From positions 62,001 through 126,000 of the forward strand of contig JAKOGH010000051.1 of NCBI GenBank assembly GCA_024811115.1: 64,000 bases of DNA, read 5' to 3'. Below the pieces are notes generated by a model, which was not told the origin of the DNA, ran no database searches, and was given only the letters and a program-made list of their open reading frames with translations. Below, piece by piece: positions 1 through 11,261 of the stretch. This stretch comes from Terana coerulea (Eukaryota; Basidiomycota; Agaricomycetes; Polyporales; Phanerochaetaceae). The translations under genes were made by a program, and so were the position numbers. The first letter of the stretch is position 1. Every line of letters starts with the position of its first letter.

Positions 1-848
1 ACAAGAACGCGAAGGAGTTCTGGTATCGCTTGTGCCAGCGTAACGGACTCGGATGCCTCGACGGCGAGATTTCGGAGACCGTAGACTGGAACAAGGTCGC
101 GATTGACGCGGTCGCTCACGCCTCTGTCTGCCAGCATCCCGCGTGCGGTACTGCCAGACTTCTGGAAAACGGTACGCATCATCTCTTGGTTGGTATGGAC
201 CCTCTTCAAGCGCACACACTCAGCTGGTTTTATTCCAGCGCAGAAAATGGACGCGATCCGCTGGAACGGGGCTCCCCATCTCGATGCGGTTACAGAGGCC
301 GAACATGATTTACAAACGGGCGACATCGAAACATGCATGGTGTTTGGGCACATCGGCTTCAAGGTCTCCTCCACCCCCGGTTCCAGCATAAAGGTCTACA
401 CCCCGTACCTGCGTCCGGTAGAGCAAGACCTGTGCCAGACTCCGCCGGACGACGTCCTCGCGGACCACATCGTTGCCCAACGCACTTTTGCCACATTCCC
501 AGTGTTCCCCGACTTGCATCTCATGCATTTCTTGGGTGTGGCGCTCCCGGTATCAATCAGCGACCCCTCTGGAATAACGGTGGATAGCCTCTTATCAATC
601 CTTGCTAAGAGGTTCGTCATCAGATTAACGTCGTGAGGTGGTGCTAAGTCATTCTTTTGAACAGCCTCCCTAACAATCTAATGGCACACGAGATTACTCA
701 AGGACTTGCCTACAATGTCGGACAATTCACCACATATATTAATGACGGCTCTAGCAACGAGATCACAACGCACATACCTAGCGCTTGGTCCTACCAGGAC
801 GGTATGGCTTTCCTGGAGACCTTCGCGGGGTGGTTTCAGCTGTTGTAA
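1..848 (+). CDS. F-box-like family protein, copy 1 (5' end outside window)
   Basis: Reads into the window from the left; exons <1-171, 239-611 and 665-848 join in frame with 53-67 nt introns. It belongs to a six-member family seen only in the first 16 kb. Visible family marks: the RNGLGC segment, a conserved H-x2-VC-x-HP-x-CG-x-ARL motif (here HASVCQHPACGTARL), a first intron directly after the E-N-G codons, a central F(A/G)TFP block, and a last exon ending in an aromatic WFQLL tail. The N-terminal F-box-like helix pair seen in the paralogues lies outside the window. The exact biochemical role is unknown; F-box proteins usually recruit substrates to SCF ubiquitin ligases, but that is inferred from the weak N-terminal similarity of the paralogues. 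It is the only copy on the plus strand. Confidence 0.7.
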
Positions 849-1282
849 GTTATGTTCTCCTCGCGGGTTGCATTGGGTATCTGACGAGTATCGACAGCCG
901 CTGGACTGGAGTCAGGTACTGTGGTCACGACGCGCAAAACGTTCGAACATTGGTCTGCACTTTTGACGCGAGGGAACTTCCGGAGGATCCAACCCAACTC
1001 GTACGGTAGCTGGTTCAACGTCTTTGCTTTCACGTCTATCTGTACACAATACAATATTCTTGTCGGATTTTTGTCATTCGAGACATCCACACTCAGCACT
1101 TAGTGAAGCCTTATCATGACGGCACACCAGACATTATCGTCGATGAGAAGTAGTGCGCTGCACTGATCATTGAGAGACATAAGCATGCGAAACATAGTAC
1201 ATGATGCAGGAATGAGATGAATGCAGACTAGAGATTATAAAGTAAGAGTCATACGATACGATGCAAGAAATCGAAAGAAAAA
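849..1282. other. Intergenic, nothing recognised
   Basis: Between the stop of F-box-like copy 1 and the stop of the minus-strand Ser-rich gene. Convergent 3' flanks; short reading frames only, no RNA gene or repeat recognised. Confidence 0.5.
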
Positions 1283-2404
1283 TCATGAACGGCTGCTCTT
1301 CTTGAACATCCCCTTCAGCTTGAGACCGGCACGCTTGGACGAAGAGACATCGAGCGAGACGGTGGACTGCATGGCAGGGGCGTGCGCGACGGTAGGGGTG
1401 GACGACGACTGGAGGAACTCGTTGCGCGCTTCCGCAGGATCGACGGTGCGCGTGCGGTGCGTCGCGTGCGGCCGCGAGGGCGTGAGGTCCAGTGGCTCGG
1501 GACGCCGCTTCGCCTTCCCGTGGTACCGCGGGTCGTGGTTCTCGCGCGACGCCTCCGTCTCGCTGCTCCCGCGCGGCGCGTCCTCGCGGCGCGCGATGAG
1601 CCGCCGGTGCTCCCACTCCTCGGCCTCGTCCCGCCACAGCCGCCCCTCCGCGTCCCGCCAGCCCGCGCCGACGCCGACGACCTGCCCGTTCTTCGCGCGC
1701 GCGGCGCCCGCCCGCCGCGCCTCCTTCTCCGCGGCCTGCCGCATGTGGTGCTCGATCGAGCCGCCGCCCATGAACTGCGCGAGCGCGAGCTCGGTTGCGA
1801 GCTGCGCGGGCCGGTGCTCGTCGTACTTGGACTTCTCCTTCTTCGGCTCGGACACGGACTTGGAGCGGCTCGAGGACTTGATGAACCGGCTGAGGCCCCT
1901 GCGCGACGGGCCCGCGGGCGCGTCCGGCGGCGACGCCAGGTCAGCGGGTGGTGTGTTCGGCAGGTTGACGTAGACGGACGTGTAGCCGCCGACGGTCTTC
2001 AGCTCCGACTTGAAGCCCGGCTTCGTCGTCGGCGTCATGGAGCTGTCACTGCTCGAGGGCGACTCCGGGATGTACCCTATCGGAGACGGCGGTGAGGGCT
2101 TCACAGAGTGACGGCGCGCGGCGCGGGCCTCGGATGGGTGGGGTGCCTCGCTGAACTTGGCCTTGGCCGGCGACAGCGGCGCAGGGGCACCGGGCTGCAC
2201 GCTCGATGCCCAGTTGCTGATGGCGGCGAGCGACCGTCTGCGCGGGTGCTGTGACATGGCATCGTGTGATGGAAGCGTTTCGTGCGGTGCCTGTGCCAGG
2301 AACGGATACGCGTGCGGTGCAGCTTGCATGGTCGCGATCGACTCAGAGCGGTGCGGCATTTTCTTCTGATGATATGGATGATATGGATACACTGCCTCAT
2401 ACAT
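1283..2404 (-). CDS. Ser/Ala/Arg-rich protein of unknown function
   Basis: Single uninterrupted frame of about 373 residues, counted from the ATG at 2404; an in-frame ATG at 2359 is an equally good start. No catalytic domain is recognised. Composition is low-complexity: a Ser/Pro-rich N-terminal half containing RRRSLAAISNWASS and SPPSPIGYIPESPSSSD, then a central charged segment with the best-conserved look (EHHMRQAAEKEARRAG, GWRDAEGRLWRDEAEEWEHRR), and a basic C-terminal end (KLKGMFKKSSRS). Such a layout suggests an intrinsically disordered regulatory or cytoskeletal protein, which is inference. The GC-rich third positions match the other real genes of the window, and the opposite-strand frames across the same interval are shadows. 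Confidence 0.65.
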   Translation of the reverse strand: MYEAVYPYHPYHQKKMPHRSESIATMQAAPHAYPFLAQAPHETLPSHDAMSQHPRRRSLAAISNWASSVQPGAPAPLSPAKAKFSEAPHPSEARAARRHSVKPSPPSPIGYIPESPSSSDSSMTPTTKPGFKSELKTVGGYTSVYVNLPNTPPADLASPPDAPAGPSRRGLSRFIKSSSRSKSVSEPKKEKSKYDEHRPAQLATELALAQFMGGGSIEHHMRQAAEKEARRAGAARAKNGQVVGVGAGWRDAEGRLWRDEAEEWEHRRLIARREDAPRGSSETEASRENHDPRYHGKAKRRPEPLDLTPSRPHATHRTRTVDPAEARNEFLQSSSTPTVAHAPAMQSTVSLDVSSSKRAGLKLKGMFKKSSRS

Positions 2405-3767
2405 CAGTTCATGAACGCTTTGAGAGCTACAGTCGTACGTACCGTGCAAGGATTCTAGTAGACAATTGGGAAGCAAGGATACAGGCGAAGCAGAGTGGAT
2501 ATGCGTGGAATGGAAAGCGAACTGTTAGCGATGAGGAGGCGAAAGCAGCGAAGTAGGAGCGTAGGCGACGTGAAAGTCCAGTAAGGGCCGTGGCCAGAGG
2601 CTGGAGGAGATCCTGAGGAACCCAACCATGTTCGAGTTGCTTTTGAGCAGTTGGCGGACGACAAGGCGGAGCACGAACGCCCATCGCGAAACAATAAGGG
2701 CAACGGCCGATCACGTCCACTTTCCGTGGCGTGGCTGGGCGGCAATCCCGACTTGCGGATGCTCAGAAAAGCAGTGGAGGAATGTGCTGGGACCCCTGGG
2801 CCTGTGGCCTACGCGACCAGCGTCTGCGGATCTTCCATCAAGAAGGCCTCTTACCAGCCCTCTTCGCCCACTGACTGTGAGACAATCTTCGCTAACCTAC
2901 GAGCTAGCATCTCAGCTAAGCCATACGGATTTAATACAGGGTGGTGCACGGGGTCCTTACCGAGGATGCTCCTTCCTCGAGGCCACTTGAGAACAAGGCC
3001 TTCCTTTCCTGGACAAAATGCACGTGCAGCGGTATGCCGTTCAGACAATAAGGGCTTGACACGCTTTGAAGTCATGAGATAAACGCGTCCGTTAGGGCTT
3101 TCCGGAGGGCGTCGTTAACAATTAGGACTACGTTCCCTAGAATTCCAACATCAGTTCTCTCATTACATCCGGGGCGGGGGTGTACTCACCTAATTGTCTC
3201 AACATTGACCAAGCGCGCCGAGAAGCCAGCGGTCAATGTTGCCTGGAGCGGATATGCGGAATGAGTTGGCGTCAGCCCGCCGAATAATAGCCTGTAAAGC
3301 CTCGAGGGAAATCTCTCTCATCCGAGCATTGAGAAGCTAACGAAATTGTATGCGCCGCGGCCACATGTATATCCTGCCGACTGTTGGCGTGATTGTGGAA
3401 GGCGTACCGCCAGGAGCCGACAGCGTTCTGGCGCCCCACAGACAATAGTTATCCCCAGACGCAAGAATGAGGGTGACATGTCTATTCGGGGGCACAACTA
3501 CAGTATACTGGGCAACGAATGTATCTATATGTGTTCGTCATTAGTTCAGAGCAGTAACAATAGATGGATGAGTAAATCGAACCTAAATGACACAGACAAC
3601 GAGATGAAGCACAGTTTACCACCGTACGAGCTCGGGATCAGAGGGGAGCTGTCGTGGTACGAAGCGAAACTGGAACCAACGATACTGATCAATGTTATGC
3701 GTATAGTGAAACCCGATCCAGTGTCTAGAGGGACATCAGATTGTGTAATATCCGCAAAATATCAGAC
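2405..3767. other. Intergenic, no supported gene
   Basis: Contains the upstream flank of the Ser-rich gene. A plus-strand open stretch at about 2634-3082 has somewhat coding-like composition (RPLSVAWLGGNPDLRMLRK) but no ATG in frame, no splice partners I could establish and no family match. From 3.1 kb on nothing is recognised up to the stop of F-box-like copy 2. Confidence 0.4.
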
Positions 3768-4723
3768 TTACACAACCTTAAACCAGTCGCTCAATTTGGT
3801 CATGTGCTGAAACGCATCTGCAATCGTCCATGTTTTGGGGAATGTATTCTCGTGGTCACATTCGACGAAGGAGAAGGCACCGCGGAGAATGACAGCTCCG
3901 TATTTATCCATCCTGTGGAAGCATAGAAATGTGATCGTGGAATCATTACTGCAGCGAGAACGTACGTGGTAGCTACCGCTGCCTGTACATCGTGCACAGT
4001 CACACCTTCCTCGTTTTCCGCATCATCGAAGTCAGCTTCTTCTGCAACATTGAGCAATGCCATGCATTTGATGGCTGGGAAGGTTGCGAACGAACGTGAG
4101 ATGATTGGATGGTCCACCAATGTACCTTTGGGAGGGACCTGGTCGAAAGCCTCGTTGTCAGGGCGTAAATAAGCCGTTTTCGCGCCGAGCAACCGACTAG
4201 GTGTCTCAAAAGCGACGTGCTTGAAAGCGTCACTGGGCACGATCTCGCCGAGGTCTTCATCTGTAGACACAACTTCCAAACGGTTGCATCCGTTCCAACA
4301 GATGGCTTCCATAGCTTTGACTTTACGGGAAAGAAGATAGGGTCGGCCATGCAGTCCTTGATTAGCATCGCGCAGGGCCACTCACCATTTTCCTCTAGTC
4401 GTGCTATCCCGCACCCCGGATGGTTGCACACACTCACATGCTCAGCGCACTCATAAGCGATCACCCTCCAAGAATCCATGTCTTCGTCGTCTTGCTCCTC
4501 GACATACCGGCCCAGCCCGTTGGTACGGCACACGCCAACGCCAGTAGCCCTCTTGGTAGAACGCGGCAGCGCGTCTCGAGACCTGGTGAAAACGCGCGTT
4601 GAACACCAGGTCGGTGGTGGGAAACTGATTTCGGATTATGTTGAGTAGTTCGTTGGGTAGTCGATCCGTTAGGTTGACGGTACGCTCGCCGTCTTCGTAC
4701 GTGTTCTCATTTGCGGAGGTCAG
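3768..4723 (-). CDS. F-box-like family protein, copy 2 (start codon changed, one frameshift)
   Basis: Three exons, 4723-4386, 4320-3966 and 3912-3768, line up codon by codon with the intact copy 4. Conserved parts: DRLPNELLNIIRNQFP at the N-terminus (F-box-like), CAEHVSVCNHPGCGIARL, the central RSFATFPAIK block and the last exon ending FPKTW...LSDWFKVV. Two defects: the codon aligned with the ATG of copy 4 is CTG (4721-4723), and one extra G in a GG pair at about 4535-4536 shifts frame inside exon 1, so exon 1 is 338 nt where copy 4 has 337. Corrected, the protein would be 278 residues. The base insertion may be an assembly error; the lost ATG is less easily explained that way. No function is assigned beyond family membership. 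Confidence 0.65.
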
Positions 4724-5801
4724 GATGGTGGATGAAGTTGAGATGTGCGCTGGCGACGCGTGGCCGACGCGACTGGCTAACTAGCGCAGGGGCGTTATCG
4801 GGGCGCCGGGACAGAAAAGAGTGAGGTTCAGCAATGGAGAACGTGTCGTCGCGTGAGGAGAGTCAAAGAGCCGCATATATGCTGGTTTCGGGGGCAAGAT
4901 TGGTCGACCATGCTTTCGCCATCTGATCCCGCGAGAGTAACGCGATGAGGCGTGGGCTAATAGTTTAAAAGTGTAAGAAAGACCATCGCAGTAACACGCT
5001 TATGTGACAACTTGCCAGGTCTTGGAGTGGGGAGCTATCGCGTTCTCAGCATAGCCCAAAGCGCAGGCGCCTCGAAGGCTTCAAGCTTCATTCGCTGAGC
5101 CTCTAGGCGCCGCTTGAAGGGTCCCCAGTCGCTAGTTTGCCACAAGCACGTCTCATTGTATATCCAGTTTCCTGATAGCGACAAAACGAGGCAATGAGGC
5201 TTCATAGTGTGGCAAGGTTGGGTCATGAGTGGAGAGAGAGGACAAGAGCTGAAGTCGTCGGGAACAAGGGCTCGGAGCAGTTAAGCGTCTAAGCCACATT
5301 ACAGTAATGGCTGACTGTGCTTGCTTACGGCCTCAGCTTTCTTCCACAAGGCATTATCTGAGCCGTACACGCAGCATACACGATGTATATTAGTAGCAAA
5401 TGCCAGAAGACGACGGCGTTCTAGTGTCCCAAATATACGGAGTACGATTGCATGTAAGAACGAACATATTACATATATTTTGGGGACGAACACTGAACAG
5501 AACTGGAAGTATGTTGAGCAATGGGAACGAACGCATCTGCATATATCCGTCGTCGGTTTATAGCAAGCAGTAGCAGATAGACAAAGGAATAGGACCTGAA
5601 ATGAAACACAACAGAAAAGCTTGAGAGCGTAAGAAGTTCACCATCGGACAAGATCTGGTCGAGCGGGAAGCTCTCGCGGTGCGAAGCGGAACTGGAACCA
5701 ACGACTGTGACCGTCCGAGTGGTTTTCTAATATATAGTCGAATCCGATCCAGTGTCTAGAGCAACGTCAGATTGGGCAGCATCCCTAGATCAAAAAATGA
5801 C
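4724..5801. other. Promoter of copy 2 plus duplicated module M1
   Basis: Upstream flank of F-box-like copy 2, with sequence shared with the flanks of copies 3 and 4 (for example GCATATATGCTGGT and ACGCGATG..GGCGTGGGCTAA). The stretch at about 5035-5330 is the first of four homologous roughly 300-bp modules (others near 7.05, 8.86 and 9.52 kb). The module carries a minus-strand peptide signature related to QRLKPQRMPxxWAxLR; its role is unknown. Confidence 0.5.
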
Positions 5802-6724
5802 TTACGCAACCTTAAACCAATCACTCAATCTGGTCACATACTGAAACGCATCTTGGATCGTCCATGTTTTGGGAAATATATCATGCTGCAGGGTACCTTT
5901 GATCAAGCAAAAGGGACGGCGGGGGCGACGGTATTGTATTTATCCATCCTGTGGCAGCATATAGACGTGGTTATGAAGTCAAGATTACGATGAGAACGCA
6001 CGTGGTAGTTATCGCTGCCTGTACATCGTGGACAGTCACACCTTCCTCGTTTTCCGTATCATTGAAGTAAATGTCTTCTGCAACGTTGTAAAACACCATG
6101 CACTTGATAGCTGGGAAGGTTGCGAAGGAACGTAAGATGATAGGATGGTCCGCCAATATGCCTTCAGGCTGAGGGAAGACCTGGTCAAAATATGCGTGGG
6201 GGCGTAAATAAGCCGTGTGCTTGTCGTAGTGCGTTTGCGGCCTCTCAAAAGAGATGTACTTGAAAGCATTGCTGGGCACGATGTAGCCAAGGTCTTCCTC
6301 GCCGGACACAACTTCCAAACGGCTACACCCATTCCAACGAATGATTTTCATAGCGTGGGCTTCGTGGAGAAGAGAGAGGATCAGCCATAAAATCCTCAAT
6401 TAATATTGCGCAGGGACACTCACCATTGTCCTCCAATCTCGTGATCCCGCACCCCGGTTGGTTGCATACACTGACATGCTCAGCGCCCTCGTAAGCGATA
6501 ACCCTCCAAGAATCCATATCCTCAGTCTGCTCCTCGATGAACCGGCCCAGACCATGGGTACGGCACACGAAACGCCAGTAACTCTCTTGGTAAAACGCGG
6601 CGGCACGTTTTGAGACCTGGTGAAAACGCGCGTTGAACACCAGGTCAGTGGCGGGAAACTGATTTCGTATCATGTCAAGTAGTTCGTTGGGCAGCCGATC
6701 TATAAGGTTCGCAGGACGCCCCAT
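5802..6724 (-). pseudogene. F-box-like family protein, copy 3, damaged last exon
   Basis: Exon 1 (6724-6424) and exon 2 (6359-6002) are intact and have the same phase as in copy 4: ATG, NLIDRLPNELLDMIRNQFP, GAEHVSVCNQPGCGITRL, then WNGCSRLEVV, RSFATFPAIK and NEEGVTVHDVQAA. The last exon (5948-5802) keeps the family end (FPKTWTIQDAF...LSDWFKVA) but in a shifted frame, after an in-frame TGA about 14 codons into the exon. The product would lose the conserved C-terminal segment. Either this is a decaying copy or the exon contains assembly errors; several changes separate it from copy 2 here, so true decay is plausible. The first two exons alone could still give a protein of about 230 residues. 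Confidence 0.6.
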
Positions 6725-7573
6725 GTCTTTTGTGGTTTGTTGCTCGCGGAATGGTGGTTGAAGTTCAAGTGTGAGTTAGGGGCGCGTAGCCAAGGCGACC
6801 GGGGCAGGGCGCCGAAACAGAAACGGATAGAGTTTACCAAGAGTGGAGCCGATGAGCGATGCCTCGCCGTGTAAGAAAGGTCAAAGGCCAGCTTATATGC
6901 GGGTGAGAGGCGAGAATGGCGCGAACCATGGTTTTACCATCCCGCTAGAGCAACGCGATGTGGCGTGGGCTAAAAATCAAGAAGTATAAAACCACCGCGG
7001 CAAGATGTGAACATGAGGAAACTCACTGGGCCTCGGAGTGTAGGGGTGATCCTTTCCTCAGCACAGTCCCATGTGTCGGCATCCGGAAGCTCCAGTCGCT
7101 GAACCTCAGGCGTGCTTGTCGCGAAGAGAACGAGCGAGGACCCTCGATACGATGCCCTGACTTCCTTGAAAGGGCGCTAATCTGGCTCTCCTGCAAGCCG
7201 GCGATGCCTTGCCCCAACCTTGCGTCCAGCAGTCAAAACATGCAGAACATTGAGAACAATTCCCCATCTATTGTGGTGCAAATAACCCCTGGGTTGTAAT
7301 GTATGTGGCGGGTAATGGAGCTGTCTATGTTCCCGCAGTAAGACTAGAAGACGTAGCGATAGGCGGATGAAGGAATAAACTATCAGGTCAAAGATCAGCT
7401 AGGAGCGCAGTCTACCACCGCACAAGATGCGGCTGAGCGGGAAGCTGTCGTGGTTCGAATCGAAATGCGAAGTAACGGTTGTCGTCATCATTGTCCTCGT
7501 AACGGAATCCGGTCCAATGCCTAAAGTCATGTCAGAAACGGCGGATAACTTTCTCTTTTGGATGTGGGACAAC
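6725..7573. other. Promoter of copy 3 plus duplicated module M2
   Basis: Upstream flank of copy 3 shares blocks with the flank of copy 2, including the ACGCGATG..GGCGTGGGCTAA stretch near 6952. A diverged copy of the duplicated module follows at about 7040-7240 (SDWSFRM on the minus strand). Nothing else is recognised. Confidence 0.45.
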
Positions 7574-8542
7574 TTACACAACTTTAAGCCAATCGCTCAT
7601 CCTCGTCACATAACGCATAATATCTGAGATCTTCCATGTTTTAGGGAAGACGGTATCCTTGTCGCCTTCGACAAAGTAGAACGCGGAGCCCAGGCCAACA
7701 GCCGAATGGTTCTCATGCATGCTATGAAAGTATATGTAGATGATACTATCATCCCTATTAACTGGCACTGCGCGTGGACTTACGTATTGACCACCGCCGT
7801 CTGTACGTCACGTACGGTCACGCCTTCCGCATTCTTCGCACCATCGAAATAAACACCATCTGCGAAGCTTAAGAGCCGCATAGTCTTGATGGCGGGAAAA
7901 GTTGCGAATGAGCGCATGACGATGGGGTGGTCCGCCAATGTGCCTTCGGGAGGAACCTGGTTGATATCCTCGTCCAGAGGGCGCAGATATGCGACATGTT
8001 TTCCGCGATCGAAGCCTCGCAGCGACTCGAAGGCGACGTGCTTGAAGATATCGCTGGCCTCGACGTTGCCAAAGTCTTCACAGGTAGGGACGACTTCCAA
8101 GCGGTTGCATCCGTTCCACGAGACGGTCTGCATAGCCTTGACTTGACAGGGGAAAACGATGGTCAACCACGAAGTCCTGCAGAAATGTTGCGCACGACGA
8201 CTCACCATTCTCCTCGAGCCTCTCCGTCCCGCACCCTGGATGCTCGCACACACTGGCGTGCTCCGCGCACTCATAAGCGATCATCCTCCACGAGTCCGCA
8301 TCCCCATCCTCCTGCTCCTCGACGAACCGGCCCAGTCCGTTAGTACGGCACAAGCAGGACCAGTAGTCCTCCCGGTAGAACGCGGCAGTGCGTTTCGAGA
8401 CCTGATGGAAACGCGCGTTGAAGACCAAATCCGTGTCGGGGAACTGGTTTCGTATGATGTCGAGCAGCTCATTGGGAAGTCGATCCATGAGGTTTGCGGG
8501 ACGCTCCATGTCTCTGGACGGGTTGTCGTTTGCGGAGGCCAT
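7574..8542 (-). CDS. F-box-like family protein, copy 4 (intact reference copy)
   Basis: Best-preserved member: exons 8542-8206, 8141-7784 and 7721-7574 (337, 358 and 148 nt) join to 281 codons with no break, giving a 280-residue protein. The ATG at 8542 is followed by NLMDRLPNELLDIIRNQFP, an F-box-like two-helix start, then CAEHASVCEHPGCGTERL, whose Cys/His spacing could bind metal (inference). Exon 2 holds WNGCNRLEVVPTCEDF, the repeated-looking HVAYLRPLDED and RSFATFPAIK. Exon 3 ends FPKTWKISDIMRYV...DWLKVV. Both introns are in the same place and phase in copies 2 and 3, and the first is also shared with the more distant copies 1, 5 and 6. Tandem neighbours in the same orientation point to local duplication. 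Confidence 0.8.
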
Positions 8543-10612
8543 GATGGTGGTTGGTGTGGAAGTGTGAGCTGGCAGCGTGTGCCCGACGCGACCGGCTAAT
8601 TAGCGCAGGGGCCGTGGCGGGGCGCCGGAACAAAAATGGTGTGCTTTGGCGATGGTTGGTACGTCGCGGTGTGGGGAACGCGTAATAGCAGTATATATGC
8701 TGGTCTTGGAGGCAATATTGCTTCAATCACGAACTCATCGTTTGGTTTCATCCAGAGTGACGGGATGTCGAGTAGCCTGAAGTCGACTGGGATAAAAAGA
8801 CCGCAGCGAGGTGTATTTACTCCGACGCTCACCTGGTCTTGGGGGATAAAGGCGTGCCATCTTCCTCTCAGAACAGCCCAAACCCGAGGCATCCTTTGAG
8901 GCTTCAATCTCTGGGCCGCCAGAGGCACTGTGTCAAAGGGCCTTGATCGTTCCCTTCGTCACAAGCATATCTGGTGGGATGTCCAGTTTCCCAAGAGCGA
9001 AAAAGGTTGCATTGAAGTTTTACAGTATCGCAAGGTCAGATTACGAGAGATGAAAGAGGACAAGAGATGAAGCTCTGAAGTCTGTCGGGAAAGGGACAAA
9101 TGGGCGTCTATGCTAGATTGATGGGTGGCTGTATTTGCTTACGTGCTTCGTTCTACCGTCCAGCAACGAAATTTACCGCACGCAGGAATGAGCACAAATA
9201 AGGACTACCACCCAAGAGCCTGTACCCGGCAAAAGCATTTTTATGACACACTATTGTCACTTTGTTCATACCCACTGTAGACAAGAGAGAACATATCATG
9301 TCTATTACCGTTCTTGTACAGTAGGTTGTCGTTCGCACAGATCGTGGTTGGAGTTGAAGTGTGAGCTGGCAGCGCGTGGCCGACGCGACCGGCTAAGCAG
9401 GGGCGCAGGCGGGACGCCGAGTCAAAAGTGATGGGGCTCAGTGGGCCACGGATTGTAGAGGATTAGGCCATTAGAGCTCAAGATCTTGACGCAGAGCTTC
9501 ACCGGATAGTATGAAGACATTGCCTTTTCCTCAGCCTAGGGCGAATCGAAGGCATCCTCAGAGGCTTCAGTCGCTGAAGCCTGAGGTTTTGAGCGTCGCT
9601 TCGAGGGTCTTCGGTCGGCGATTTGTTCATCACGAGCTTGTAAGGCCAGAAATCCATGTTCATGAACGCAGTAAAAAGACTGACATTGACTGGGTTCGCA
9701 TGGCGCAGCAAGCTCGGACTGGGACACGGAGTGGCAAGAGAGAGGACAAGGACTGACGAAGCTTGAAGCTCATGAAAGCATCTTGGCGGGAACGGGATGC
9801 AAGTGGGCGTCTGGACTAAATTGATGGGTGACTGTGTTTGCTGACGTCCTCGTGTTTTACCGCATGACGGGCGCCAAGTGATTTTGCTCCTGCCACCACT
9901 CCCTCGTCGTCCATCAGTGCTGTAAAGCAGAGACGAACGGAAATTCTGATTTAATTCCTTCGAATATCGTGCTTATGTCTTTCTGGCGACGGAAAAATCG
10001 GTTGGCACTCCACAACGGTGTGTCCCTATGCAACATCATTTTTGGGTATGTTTAACCGAAAATCAGGGCACTCGTCACAGGTACACCCATTCGTCATAAG
10101 ACAACCGTCTCCCGCAACAGTGCAGAAGTCGGCAATGCACGCGCTGCGGGCGTGCACGGTCTTCGATGCATCGATACAACATCGATATGAACTTCAGTTT
10201 AAAGTTGTCCCTCTCCTTGTTCAATAAACGAACACAGAAGACGATCCGCCGTGGTTCTCGAGCGAGCTATTATGGTCTTGGCCGGCTTTGCTCTACCTCT
10301 AGAGCGCATCTGTACTCCGCCCCTCGTCATTCGAGGTCGGAATGGGATGATCTGTCGCGGATGTCGAAGTCACGATGGGCTCAGCGGCGCTTTGAAATTA
10401 CCGCCTTCCCCCAAAGCTCCACTTGCCGCCACCAGAGGCGGTCTCCAGCCAAGACCGTACACGTCCTCGATCCGGGCGAACTGCGGGCGGTGATATCATA
10501 CCCCCATGTCGCCGCGTATAAAGAGCCTGGATCGCAACCTCCTGAGCCCCTAACAAACCACCATCACTCCTCCAAACCCTCTCACCCCTCTACACCAACC
10601 CAACACTTCGCA
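8543..10612. other. Gene-free stretch with modules M3, M4 and an orphan F-box promoter copy
   Basis: Holds two further copies of the duplicated module (about 8860-9150 and 9520-9850). At about 9340-9425 there is a copy of the sequence that lies directly upstream of copy 4 (compare 8545-8635: GAAGTGTGAGCTGGCAGCG and CCGACGCGACCGGCTAA), but no F-box-like reading frame follows it on the minus side. This looks like the scar of a deleted seventh family member. The last 300 bases are the promoter region of the lectin gene. Confidence 0.5.
10517..10523 (+). promoter_or_regulatory. TATA box of the lectin gene
   Basis: TATAAAG lies 96 bases upstream of the lectin ATG, in the spacing seen for the other TATA-containing genes of this window. 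Confidence 0.55.
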
Positions 10613-11261
10613 ATGGCCAACGTTGAAAGCGGCACCGTCTACAGGATAATCAACGCCAAGGCGGGCAACGTCATCGATCTCTCCGGAACCGACGGCCACT
10701 CTGTCATCGGCTTTGACTGGCACGGCGGAGACAACCAGAAGGTATGCTCGTTGACCACGGCGCTACACACCGCGTCCTCACCGTTATCTGCATATAGTGG
10801 CGCTTTGAGAAGCTGCACGACGGTCCTGGCTGGGTCATCCAGAACGTCGGCACCGGCAAGTTCTTGTCCGTGAACGAGGGCGCCAACGACGGCGTGCAAG
10901 TCTTCGGCAGCAGCGACCCTACTCAGTGGGAGATCCGGCAGGACGAGCAAGACGGATCCCTGGTCAGGTCGGTTTTCGATATGCTCCCCGTTCAAGGGCG
11001 TTGCTCACCCCATTTGTAGGCTCTTCCTCCTGAACACGAACTTTAACCTCGACTTGAGCGACCACGGCAACCCTACTCCGGGCACTGTGAGTGTCTTCTT
11101 ACGCCGATAGCGCCCGTGTAAAGTCTGACATCTCTATAGCCCGTATCTATCTGGGGCCATTGGGAGGGTCGCAACCAGGCCTGGCGTCTTGAGCGCGGTA
11201 AGCAGGCGTAGTAAACACCATCTATCTGAATGTGCACCTAACGCACTCCTCTTCAGCTTAA
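10613..11261 (+). CDS. Ricin-B-type beta-trefoil lectin
   Basis: Five exons (10613-10741, 10798-10967, 11020-11086, 11140-11197, 11257-11261) join to 143 codons including the stop; all introns are 50-60 nt with GT..AG ends, and the last exon is only five bases long. The 142-residue product has no signal peptide and carries three Q-x-W-like motifs (NQKWRF, TQWEI, NQAWRL), the mark of a ricin-B beta-trefoil. It also has DLSGTDGHS..GF..HGGDNQ, close to the carbohydrate-binding repeat of mushroom lectins of the Clitocybe nebularis lectin type. Such cytosolic mushroom lectins bind glycans and act in defence against animal feeders; the precise sugar cannot be read here. Only the first trefoil repeat keeps an obvious sugar-pocket pattern (inference). 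Confidence 0.88.
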
